This document shows positions 5,549-12,725 of a stretch of DNA of 14,155 bases, one piece after another. Below the pieces are notes generated by a model. The model did not search any database. It was not told the DNA's origin and saw only the letters and a list, made by a program, of their open reading frames with translations. Origin of the DNA: Acidobacteriota bacterium (GTDB lineage: Bacteria; Acidobacteriota; Blastocatellia; Pyrinomonadales; Pyrinomonadaceae); the NCBI GenBank assembly GCA_023415725.1, contig JAEZJR010000174.1, positions 1 to 14,155 of the forward strand, given 5' to 3'. Every line of letters starts with the position of its first letter. Position 1 is the stretch's first letter. The position numbers and the translations under genes are program-made.

Positions 5549-5628
5549 CCACTTGTCACTGACCACTATCCACTGAAGAAAGGCAGTATTCTCCAGTGGA
5601 TAGTGAATAGTGGGTAGTGAATAGTGAT
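5549..5628. repeat. inverted heptanucleotide repeat arrays up to the ypdA start
   Basis: Four heptamers of the type CCACTNN (CCACTTG, TCACTGA, CCACTAT, CCACTGA; 5549-5576) are followed, after 17 nt, by five of the opposite sense (CAGTGGA, TAGTGAA, TAGTGGG, TAGTGAA, TAGTGAT; 5594-5628). CACTATCCACTG (5564-5575) pairs perfectly with CAGTGGATAGTG (5594-5605). The array fills the whole spacer between the 91-aa gene and ypdA, and the last unit supplies the AT of the ypdA start codon. No SD remains. It may act as a hairpin, attenuator or neutral short-tandem repeat. Confidence 0.8.
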
Positions 5629-6643
5629 GTACGACCTGGTCATCATCGGAGCCGGTCCGGCGGGGATCTCAGCCGCTTACGAAGCGAAAAAGGCGGGGCT
5701 CAACTATGTTGTTCTCGAAAAGGGCTTGATCGGTAACACTGTCTATAACTATCCGGTCGGGCTGACGGTGTTTTCGACGACAAATGAGTTGGAATTTATC
5801 GAGGGCGACCTAAAACCGGCACGCGAGAAGCCTACGCGGGAGGAGTTGCTGTCGTATTACGTGCGATTCGTCTTGGACAATGAACTCAACGTTAGGACGG
5901 AAGAGCCCGTTATCGAAGTGCGGACTGCGGACTGCGGACTGCGGACTGGCGAAGCGGATAAGTGCTATGAAGTGGTAACTGCGAAGGATGTTTATAAGGC
6001 CCGGAACGTTTTATTCGCTGTCGGGGCTATGGATCATCCGAGGAAACTAGGCGTTCCCGGTGAAGAACTGCCCAAAGTACATGACCATTTCCGCGAGACG
6101 TATCCGTGGGTTCGAAAGAAAGCTTTGGTGGTAGGTGGCGGGAATTCGGCGGGTGAAGCTGCCTTGTTTCTTGCACAGGAAGGGGCGGAAACAACGCTCG
6201 CTATCTTCCGTGCAGATTGGGAGAACAACGACCCGAAGCAGGGCTGCATCAAGTATTGGGTGAAACAGCCACTAGAGGAAGAACTGAAAGAGCATTGCCT
6301 GAATTTATTCTTCCTGGGGAAGGTGATCGAGATCCGCGAAACCGAAGTCGAACTCGAAAGCGAGACGGGTGAGCGGGTGGCGATACCTAACGATGTGGTT
6401 TTCGTCCTGATCGGGTCGGATGCTGACCTGACAATGATGAAAGACCTTGGCGTGGCAACCGAGCAGGGGAAGTACGGAGAGATTCCGGTATACGATCCCG
6501 CCACTTTTGAAACCAATGTTCCCGGTGTTTTCGTTGCCGGGCATTTCACGAATCAGCGGCACATAAAAGGTGCCATCGACGCCGGGCCGGCGGTGATATC
6601 GGCCGTCACTTCGAAGCTCTCAGCAATTTCTCAGACCGTTTGA
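5627..6643 (+). CDS. ypdA: YpdA-like NADPH-dependent thiol-disulfide flavoprotein (thioredoxin reductase-like fold)
   Basis: The 338-residue protein has an N-terminal FAD motif (VIIGAGPAGIS, 5-15), the YpdA-typical GNTVYNYP segment (about 36-43), a second dinucleotide motif VVGGGNSAGEAAL (168-180, NADPH) and a C-terminal FAD segment (GVFVAGHF, 300-307). It lacks the CxxC of true thioredoxin reductases. In Firmicutes, YpdA (Bdr) reduces bacillithiol disulfide; whether this host makes bacillithiol is unknown, so the substrate may be another low-molecular-weight thiol. Firmicute YpdA has Cys in the first motif (GPCG), but here it is Ala (GPAG). Residues 98-107 (VRTADCGLRT) are encoded by a perfect 4-fold heptamer repeat, adding roughly eight residues compared with Bacillus YpdA. 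The ATG at 5627 is preferred over the GTG at 5624; neither has an SD. Confidence 0.85.
   Translation: MYDLVIIGAGPAGISAAYEAKKAGLNYVVLEKGLIGNTVYNYPVGLTVFSTTNELEFIEGDLKPAREKPTREELLSYYVRFVLDNELNVRTEEPVIEVRTADCGLRTGEADKCYEVVTAKDVYKARNVLFAVGAMDHPRKLGVPGEELPKVHDHFRETYPWVRKKALVVGGGNSAGEAALFLAQEGAETTLAIFRADWENNDPKQGCIKYWVKQPLEEELKEHCLNLFFLGKVIEIRETEVELESETGERVAIPNDVVFVLIGSDADLTMMKDLGVATEQGKYGEIPVYDPATFETNVPGVFVAGHFTNQRHIKGAIDAGPAVISAVTSKLSAISQTV
5919..5946 (+). repeat. four perfect TGCGGAC heptamers inside ypdA
   Basis: TGCGGAC is repeated four times without error (5919-5946) in the ypdA reading frame. A 7-nt unit steps through all three frames, giving RTADCGLRT rather than a repeated peptide. It lies in the loop between two strands of the FAD domain. 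The perfect identity suggests recent expansion or slippage; a change of one unit would shift the frame. Confidence 0.9.
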
Positions 6644-6653
6644 TCGAATTACC

Positions 6654-8828
6654 TTGACTCCTACACCGCAAAAGAACATCTCCCACGCCGAAGAGATCCT
6701 GAAGCACAGCTTCGGGTTCGACTCTTTTCGTCATCATCAAAAGGACGCGATAGAAACGCTCATCGCCGGGCAGGACTGCCTCGTGCTGATGCCGACCGGC
6801 GGCGGTAAGTCGCTTTGTTATCAGGTGCCAGCGTTGATGTTCGACGGTTTGACGATCGTCGTCTCGCCGCTCATCGCGTTGATGAAGGACCAGGTCGACG
6901 CATTGCGAAGCAACGGCATCAACGCAGCGTTCTTAAATTCCTCGCAGACAGGGCAGGAGCAGGTCGAGGTCTTCCGAAAGGTCCGCGAGGGCGAATTGAA
7001 GCTGCTTTACGTCGCCCCCGAGCGGCTGCTGCAAAACGGCATTCAGTTCGTCGATTTTCTGGGATCCGCAAACGTATCTTTGTTCGCGATAGACGAAGCC
7101 CATTGCGTGTCGAGCTGGGGACACGATTTCCGTCCGGAGTACCGGCAACTTTCCATCCTCAAGCGGGCGTTTCCCAACATTCCAGTGGTGGCGTTGACAG
7201 CGACTGCGGATGAACTGGTTCGACGTGACATAGTCGAGCGTCTGTCGATTCCACAGGCGAAAGTACTCGTCTCAAGCTTCAATCGACCGAACATCAAGTA
7301 CCTCGTTCAACCGAAAAAGAACTCGTACGCTCGATTGCTCAGATTCCTCTCCGAGCGAAGGAACGAGAGCGGGATCGTTTATTGTCTGAGCCGTGCGTCC
7401 GCGGAAAGCATCGCCGACGATCTTCGCGCGGAAGGATATGCCGCCCTACCTTATCACGCCGGTCTAGATAAACGGACGCGTGACGAAAACCAGACCAAGT
7501 TCCTCAACGATGAGGTGCGGATCATGGTTGCGACGATAGCGTTCGGGATGGGGATTGACAAATCGAACGTCAGGTTCGTCGTGCACATGGACCTGCCGAA
7601 GAACATCGAGAGCTATTACCAGGAGACCGGGCGTGCAGGCCGCGATGGGCTTCAGAGCGATGCTTTGCTTTTCTATTCTGTCGCGGACGTTATCAAGCTA
7701 AAGGGTTTCGTTGAGGTGGAAGGGAACCATGAGCAGACCGAAATAATGCTTCGCAAGCTCGACCAAATGGGCGAGTTCGGCGAGCTGAAGACTTGCCGGC
7801 GTCGATACCTGTTGAAGTACTTCGACGAGGCCCTCAACGAAAACTGCGGCAACTGCGACAACTGCCAGACGGAGTTCGAAAAGTTCGACGGGACGATATT
7901 AGCTCAGAAAGCATTGAGCGCCGTCGCTCGAACCGGACAGCGTTACGGCTTGAGTTACATCGTCGAGTTTTTGCGGGGCTCTAAATCAGCTCGTATCCGC
8001 GATGACCACAAGGAGTTGAAAACCTACGGGGTCGGGGCCGACGTTTCGAAGGATGATTGGGACACTTACATCAAACAGATGATCGCCCAGGGCATTCTGA
8101 CTCAGTCGGGTGGTAGCTACCCGATAATCACTCTGAGCGACGAAAGCAATGCCGTGCTGAAGGGCGAGATGACGGTCGAGTTGATCAAGCCCCATACCGC
8201 TTCACACGAAACCGAGGAAGCGGAAGCTCCGCCGCACGATGCCGAACTTTTCGAGTTACTCAGGGCGGAACGGGCAGCGATAGCGCGCGAAGAGGGCCTG
8301 CCTCCGTACATTATCTTTTCGGATGCAACGCTGATCGACATGGCCACTTATTTCCCGCAAACGCGGGAGGAGATGTTGGATATGTCTGGAGTGGGCGATG
8401 TGAAATTGGCGTCGTACGGGTCGCGGTTCCTGTCCGTTTTGGTCGACTATTGCGGCCGCCACGGGATCGAGTCGAAGCGGAAATCCCGGTTTGTTTCTAA
8501 TAAGCGGCGTAAGAATGGCGCGGCCGGAGAGACATCCAAGATCAGCTTCCAGATGTACCGCTCAGGAATGCCGGTCGGAGCGATCGCGGCGTCCCGCGGT
8601 CTGGCGGTCAGCACGATCGAGGGGCACCTGGCAAAATTTATCGAGTCCGGAGAGCTGGATCTGCATGAGGTGGTCGAACCTCGCAAAGCAGAAGTGATTC
8701 GGTCGGTGTTGCTCGAGACGGGAAGCAGCGAGGCGGTAGGGCCGGTAAAGGCGGAGCTGGGTGACGATTTCAGCTACGGGGAGATCCGCGCGGTCATGGC
8801 GGATTTTCAGCGGAGGGCAAATGAATAG
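6654..8828 (+). CDS. recQ: RecQ family ATP-dependent 3'-5' DNA helicase
   Basis: The 724-residue protein contains the full RecQ set: motif I MPTGGGKS (46-53), motif II DEAH (147-150), motif III TATAD (182-186), motif VI QETGRAGRDG (323-332), the zinc-binding cysteines 381, 398, 401 and 404 (CGNCDNC), an RQC winged helix (about 410-500) and an HRDC domain (about 530-601). A further C-terminal helix-turn-helix module (about 626-720, GAIAASRGLAVSTIEGHL) matches the extra domain found in RecQ of Bacteroidetes and Bacillus rather than E. coli (about 610 aa). RecQ unwinds forks and joints in recombinational repair. The start is TTG at 6654, ten bases after the ypdA stop and without SD; homology begins about ten residues in, so no later start is plausible. 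It is probably co-transcribed with ypdA. Confidence 0.93.
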   Translation: MTPTPQKNISHAEEILKHSFGFDSFRHHQKDAIETLIAGQDCLVLMPTGGGKSLCYQVPALMFDGLTIVVSPLIALMKDQVDALRSNGINAAFLNSSQTGQEQVEVFRKVREGELKLLYVAPERLLQNGIQFVDFLGSANVSLFAIDEAHCVSSWGHDFRPEYRQLSILKRAFPNIPVVALTATADELVRRDIVERLSIPQAKVLVSSFNRPNIKYLVQPKKNSYARLLRFLSERRNESGIVYCLSRASAESIADDLRAEGYAALPYHAGLDKRTRDENQTKFLNDEVRIMVATIAFGMGIDKSNVRFVVHMDLPKNIESYYQETGRAGRDGLQSDALLFYSVADVIKLKGFVEVEGNHEQTEIMLRKLDQMGEFGELKTCRRRYLLKYFDEALNENCGNCDNCQTEFEKFDGTILAQKALSAVARTGQRYGLSYIVEFLRGSKSARIRDDHKELKTYGVGADVSKDDWDTYIKQMIAQGILTQSGGSYPIITLSDESNAVLKGEMTVELIKPHTASHETEEAEAPPHDAELFELLRAERAAIAREEGLPPYIIFSDATLIDMATYFPQTREEMLDMSGVGDVKLASYGSRFLSVLVDYCGRHGIESKRKSRFVSNKRRKNGAAGETSKISFQMYRSGMPVGAIAASRGLAVSTIEGHLAKFIESGELDLHEVVEPRKAEVIRSVLLETGSSEAVGPVKAELGDDFSYGEIRAVMADFQRRANE

Positions 8829-8856
8829 GGCGAGTGTTTGCTCTCGCCCTATTCAT
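8821..8856. terminator. 14-bp hairpin between convergent recQ and LolA-like genes
   Basis: 8821-8834 and 8843-8856 form a perfect 14-bp stem with an 8-nt loop. The recQ stop codon (8826-8828) lies inside the left arm. There is no U-tract on either side, so it is a weak intrinsic terminator, an mRNA 3'-end stabiliser, or both. Confidence 0.6.
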
Positions 8857-8868
8857 GTACTGATCTGC

Positions 8869-10005
8869 TCAATTCTGGCCTTTCGCCTGGACTCGAACCT
8901 TTACTTTCTGCACATCGAACCGCCCCGAAATGTTGGCCGGATTTACGTCGTATGAGGTAACGTCCAGCACCTCAGTCACCTTTCCGCCGATCGAAGTCGT
9001 CCACTTAAAGGGAAGCTGAACGCCGTTGGTGGAACGGTAATCAGAGAAACGCACAAACGTCTCGACACCGTCATCTGGGCCCGCGGCCTTTCGATTGAAC
9101 GTGACGACATCGGGCTTGCCAGCAGCACCTTCACTGCCTTCCTTTCTGAGCTTCACTATGACCGGTGCCGGGTGGCCGACGTAGCTCATCGCGACGGGTA
9201 GGAAACTCGAACTATCGAAATAAAGCTTATAGCTCGCTCCACCGAACGATGCGACAACCGCGCTAACGGATGTTCCGTCCAGCAGGCTGTCACCGGCATA
9301 GGTGTATGAAACGTCCATCCCTTCAGGGGCGGTTACCAGGAGGGCGAGGGCAGTCCGGAGAAGCTCGTTATTGCGTACGGGTCCGTGCTCAGAAGGCTTC
9401 CGTCTCTCGATCAATACGTTTCCGCCTTCCGCCTTCAACTCGCCGTCGCCGGCTTTGCGTACGATCGTGAATTTCTTGCCATCGGCTGTCTTTACCTCGG
9501 TTGCGTTCTCATCGGTGACGAACGCGGCGCTGGCCCCGTCCATCTTACGGACGAATACCTTGGCTTCGCTGGCTTCCATCTCCCTGATCTGGCCGTCGTC
9601 CATTTTTCGGATGACGAACTTCTTGGTTTCACCGTTACCCGGTGCTGTCTCCCCGTTGTTGATGACCACGTCGAACGTTTTAAGGTCTTCTCCAACTGCA
9701 TCTCCGGCTTTGCCGATCCTAACGTTCCTCATCAGCTTGTCAGGGAACTGCAATGCGATCTCGGTTTCACCCTGCTCGATGCGGTCCGCACCGTCAATTG
9801 AAAGAGTGTTCGTGGTTTGGCCCTTGATGACGAGGGAATTGACCCCGGCGATAGCTGCGTCGCCGCCGATGGCGACGCGAGCCTTCTTGATGATCTCCAG
9901 AGCCTTTTCGTCGGATCTGAAGCTGGCGGTTGTTTTTTCCACAATGGCCCCGAGTCCGACAAAGAACACGGAAAGCCCGAGTGTAGTAGTGATGAATCGT
10001 TTCAT
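8869..10005 (-). CDS. exported LolA-like (outer-membrane lipoprotein-sorting type) protein
   Basis: The 378-residue protein starts with a signal peptide (MKRFITTTLGLSVFFVGLGA, cleavage near residue 27). It then shows ALEIIKKARVAIGGDAAIAGVNSL (35-58), an opening typical of LolA/LppX-like proteins in Acidobacteria. The C-terminus (ETFVRFSDYRSTNGVQLPFKWTTS, 315-338) is the antiparallel-sheet region common in this group. Between them lies a Lys/Arg/Asp-rich section (128-205) with four loose copies of an 'FVxRKxxDG' unit, perhaps an insertion into the lipid-binding half-barrel. Lipid or lipoprotein binding in the periplasm is inferred from fold type only. The start at 10005 has an excellent SD (GGAGG, 6 nt away); an open frame up to 10164 exists but lacks one. 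Divergent from the sensor kinase. Confidence 0.75.
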   Translation of the reverse strand: MKRFITTTLGLSVFFVGLGAIVEKTTASFRSDEKALEIIKKARVAIGGDAAIAGVNSLVIKGQTTNTLSIDGADRIEQGETEIALQFPDKLMRNVRIGKAGDAVGEDLKTFDVVINNGETAPGNGETKKFVIRKMDDGQIREMEASEAKVFVRKMDGASAAFVTDENATEVKTADGKKFTIVRKAGDGELKAEGGNVLIERRKPSEHGPVRNNELLRTALALLVTAPEGMDVSYTYAGDSLLDGTSVSAVVASFGGASYKLYFDSSSFLPVAMSYVGHPAPVIVKLRKEGSEGAAGKPDVVTFNRKAAGPDDGVETFVRFSDYRSTNGVQLPFKWTTSIGGKVTEVLDVTSYDVNPANISGRFDVQKVKVRVQAKGQN

Positions 10006-10049
10006 GAATTGCCTCCGGTAGATAGATCTTGATTCTTTCAAACCTGTGG

Positions 10050-10074
10050 AGCCCGTTATCGTGAGCAACGGGCT
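10050..10074. repeat. dyad in the leader of the LolA-like gene
   Basis: AGCCCGTT (10050-10057) and AACGGGCT (10067-10074) are perfect 8-bp arms around 9 nt. It lies 45 bp upstream of the LolA-like start and has no T-tract in either direction, so an operator or leader hairpin is more likely than a terminator. Confidence 0.45.
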
Positions 10075-10116
10075 TGAGTTCGTATTGTGAGAATAGACGC
10101 GCTCGGCAGGTGGTTG

Positions 10117-10154
10117 GTTAAGACCACGCAAAGAAATTGTTAAGGATGTAAAAT
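10117..10154 (+). promoter_or_regulatory. three 11-bp-phased half-sites and -10 box before the sensor kinase
   Basis: GTTAAG (10117-10122), GCAAAG (10128-10133) and GTTAAG (10139-10144) start exactly 11 bp apart. TAAAAT (10149-10154) follows as a -10 box with no recognisable -35. Tandem half-sites one helical turn apart and overlapping the -35 region are the usual target of OmpR/PhoB-family activators, and such a regulator is encoded downstream. Transcription would start about 67 nt before the kinase ATG. Autoregulation is inference. Confidence 0.5.
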
Positions 10155-10227
10155 CTTCGCTCAAGCCGTTGTTGCGGGCTGCGTTGCGGCCGCATAATTC
10201 AGGTGATCCGCCATTGCGGGGAGTGAA

Positions 10228-12030
10228 ATGAAACGTACGTGGATATCAGGCATCACGGTCGCTGTTGTGATAATCGTGCTCACCCTCTTCCTGGGTATGC
10301 AGTACAACTGGCTCAGCCAGGCGAGCGAAGCAACGCGAGAACGGCTACACAAACGTGTCGAGGAAGATACCAGACGTGCCGCCGAAGACTTCAATCGGGA
10401 GATCCAGGGAGCTTATTTCAACTTCCAGACGGACCCGTCGAGACTCGCATCTGGAGATGCTTTCGAACTTCAGGATCGGTATTCGCATTGGTCGAAGAAT
10501 ACGGAGTTTCCCGAACTTATCCGCGGAATATTTTTCGTTGAGAAGGGGGCGAGCGACAGGATCGTTCGATTTAACCTTGAGTCGGGAGAGTTCTCGATCG
10601 AAGCTTCAACGGCGGAAACCTCACCGATCGTACAGCACATAAATTCCGAAAAGCACCCTGTATCGTTTCTCGAATCGAGTAATGCTCTTTTGGTGCCGCT
10701 GTTCCCTGCGGAAAAGGAGGTCGGTAAGATCCTTATCCGTCGAGTTCCGAAATCTCAGGATGAGGTCGTCGAGATGGCCAAGCCGGACGGCTACGTCGTG
10801 GTGGAACTTGATCGGGAAGTCATCCGCGGAAAACTGCTCCCGGCAATATCGGCCCGACATATTTCGACAGGTGAATTCAATATCTCCGCGATGGACCGCG
10901 GCGGGCAGGCCGTCTATCAAACCGCGGCCTTAACCGGAGAGCCCGACACGAGAGCGGCTCTCTTCGATCTGACACCGGACAAACTCATATTCTTTAGGAA
11001 TCGGGAAGTCCTTCCCCAAAAGGAAGCAGGGACGACAGCCGTTTTCAATCAAACTTTTGAGAGCCGTACTCTTGCCACAGATAAGCCAGCTCAGACGTCC
11101 AACTCCTCCCAAACATTTACTATTCAAGTGCAGGGAGGAGAGAGGCCAAGACGTTCCGTCGTGAGCGCGGGGCCCGACGACGGTGCTGGTTCGTGGACCC
11201 TTCAGGTGCAGCACGCTGCGGGTTCAATCGACCGATTTGTGGACTCCGAAAGAAACAAGAGCATCGCGATCGGCCTCGGCGTTTATTTCGCCCTCGTTGC
11301 GGGGATCCTGGCCATTGTTATCTCCGCTCAGCGTTCATGGAACTTCGCCCAGCGGCAGATCGACTTTGTTTCGAGCGTTTCGCACGAATTCAGAACTCCT
11401 CTCGCCGTGATCTACTCTGCGAGCGAGAACCTAGCGGATGGTGTCGCCAAGGACCGCGAACAGGTCGCACGGTACGGAAATCTCATCAAGGGCGAAGGGA
11501 AGAAGCTCTCGTCGATGGTGGAACAGATCCTCGAGTTCGCCGGTGCAAGGTCCGGTAAACGGAGATACAGTTTTGGCCCGGCCAACATTGCTGACGTTGC
11601 TCGAAAAGCCCTTTCAGATGCGAATCCTTTGCTTGTTGAAGGTGGGTTTGAGGTCAATAGCTCGATACCGCCGGAGCTCCATGTTCAGCGAGTCGATGCC
11701 GAGGCCCTCTCGTCGGCTATAGCGAACCTAATACAGAATTCGGTCAAATACAGCAACGGCAATCGCTGGGTCCGGGTGAACGTTTCGAACGGTGACGGGA
11801 GCGTCAAGATCGAAGTCGAGGATCGCGGAATCGGAATCTCAAAGTCCGATCAGAGGCGCATCTTCGAGCCCTTCTTCCGGTCTAAGGACGTGGTGGATTC
11901 GCAGATCCACGGCAATGGGCTGGGGCTTTCACTCGTGAAAGAAGTGGCCGAGGCTCATAAGGGCAGCGTTTCGGTCGTGAGCGAGCCCGGCGAAGGAAGC
12001 AAGTTTGCCCTAACCATCCCACAGCAATGA
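10228..12030 (+). CDS. membrane sensor histidine kinase
   Basis: The 600-residue kinase has a first membrane segment (about 8-24), a large periplasmic domain (about 26-344) of no type I recognise, and a second membrane segment (about 345-367). HisKA follows at once, with phospho-acceptor His386 in SVSHEFRTPL. The HATPase has N box Asn504 (LIQNSVKYS), G1 EDRGIGIS (531-538), F box EPFF (547-550) and G2 GNGLGLSLV (562-570). All catalytic motifs are intact. No HAMP domain fits between TM2 and HisKA, only about ten residues, so the signal must pass directly along the TM2 helix. The ATG at 10228 has GGGGAG 4 nt upstream. Its stop overlaps the regulator start by 4 nt (ATGA). The ligand is unknown; the divergent envelope protein suggests an envelope signal. 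Confidence 0.92.
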   Translation: MKRTWISGITVAVVIIVLTLFLGMQYNWLSQASEATRERLHKRVEEDTRRAAEDFNREIQGAYFNFQTDPSRLASGDAFELQDRYSHWSKNTEFPELIRGIFFVEKGASDRIVRFNLESGEFSIEASTAETSPIVQHINSEKHPVSFLESSNALLVPLFPAEKEVGKILIRRVPKSQDEVVEMAKPDGYVVVELDREVIRGKLLPAISARHISTGEFNISAMDRGGQAVYQTAALTGEPDTRAALFDLTPDKLIFFRNREVLPQKEAGTTAVFNQTFESRTLATDKPAQTSNSSQTFTIQVQGGERPRRSVVSAGPDDGAGSWTLQVQHAAGSIDRFVDSERNKSIAIGLGVYFALVAGILAIVISAQRSWNFAQRQIDFVSSVSHEFRTPLAVIYSASENLADGVAKDREQVARYGNLIKGEGKKLSSMVEQILEFAGARSGKRRYSFGPANIADVARKALSDANPLLVEGGFEVNSSIPPELHVQRVDAEALSSAIANLIQNSVKYSNGNRWVRVNVSNGDGSVKIEVEDRGIGISKSDQRRIFEPFFRSKDVVDSQIHGNGLGLSLVKEVAEAHKGSVSVVSEPGEGSKFALTIPQQ

Positions 12031-12713
12031 AGATACTCCTCGTTGAAGATGAAAGCGGCCTCGTGCTTACTCTGACCGATCGTTTGAAAAGCGAAGGGCA
12101 CGACGTCGTTTCGAAAACCGACGGGCACGAAGGATCGGAAGCAGCGAGATCGGATGAGTTCGACCTCATTGTCCTCGACGTAATGCTGCCTAAGAAAAGC
12201 GGATACGACGTTTGCCGGGATCTTCGCCAGTCGGGCATCAAGACTCCGATCCTGATGCTAACGGCAAAGGGCGAAACGATCGACAAGGTTTTGGGCCTTA
12301 AGCTGGGGGCGGACGATTACCTCACCAAACCGTTCGAAATGATGGAATTTCTCGCGCGTGTTGAGGCTTTACTTAGGAGATCGACCAACTCGGCGAGATC
12401 GGATAGTTCGAACGTGGCGTGCAGTTTCGGTGATGTGACCGTTGACCTCCGTCGAGCTGAAGTGGTCAAAGGCGGCCGGCGGGTCGAATTGTCCGCTATG
12501 GAGTTTCGGCTGCTTCAGTTCCTCGTGGAAAATCGCGGAGAAGTGCATTCACGCGATCAATTGTTGGACGCCGTCTGGGGGTATGATGCGATGCCGAATA
12601 CGCGAACCGTCGACGTGCACATCGCCTGGCTGAGGCAAAAACTTGAAGACAATTCGAAGCGGCCGCGGTTCATTCAGACCGTCCACGGGCTCGGATATAA
12701 ATTCACTGACTGA
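12027..12713 (+). CDS. OmpR/PhoB-type response regulator
   Basis: The 228-residue protein has a receiver domain (1-115) with acidic residues Glu7-Asp8, phospho-acceptor Asp51 (LIVLDVMLP), Thr79 and Lys101. A C-terminal winged helix (about 130-226) ends with RTVDVHIAWLRQKLE and IQTVHGLGYKF, hallmarks of Trans_reg_C. Phosphorylated by the kinase just upstream, it should bind tandem direct repeats such as those at 10117-10144. It has no SD of its own; the ATGA overlap with the kinase stop implies translational coupling and a fixed kinase-to-regulator ratio. It converges on the trhA gene with a 12-bp gap and no visible terminator, so read-through into trhA antisense is possible. Confidence 0.94.
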   Translation: MKILLVEDESGLVLTLTDRLKSEGHDVVSKTDGHEGSEAARSDEFDLIVLDVMLPKKSGYDVCRDLRQSGIKTPILMLTAKGETIDKVLGLKLGADDYLTKPFEMMEFLARVEALLRRSTNSARSDSSNVACSFGDVTVDLRRAEVVKGGRRVELSAMEFRLLQFLVENRGEVHSRDQLLDAVWGYDAMPNTRTVDVHIAWLRQKLEDNSKRPRFIQTVHGLGYKFTD

Positions 12714-12725
12714 GGCCGTAGCCCT

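Noticed and set aside
5549..5628. CRISPR array
   Set aside because: Units are 7 nt, contiguous and face each other; there are no spacers and no cas genes.
7846..7872. Apparent 9-bp tandem repeat (AACTGCGNC)
   Set aside because: It encodes the conserved RecQ zinc motif NCGNCDNCQ, so coding constraint explains it.
9302..10021. 239-aa open frame on the plus strand
   Set aside because: Antisense to the LolA-like gene, low-complexity Ser/Pro/Leu product, no SD. The minus-strand gene has a signal peptide and strong SD.
10006..10164. N-terminal extension of the LolA-like protein
   Set aside because: The extension puts 53 residues before a clear signal peptide, and the ATG at 10005 has an ideal SD. 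The stretch also holds the dyad and operator sites.
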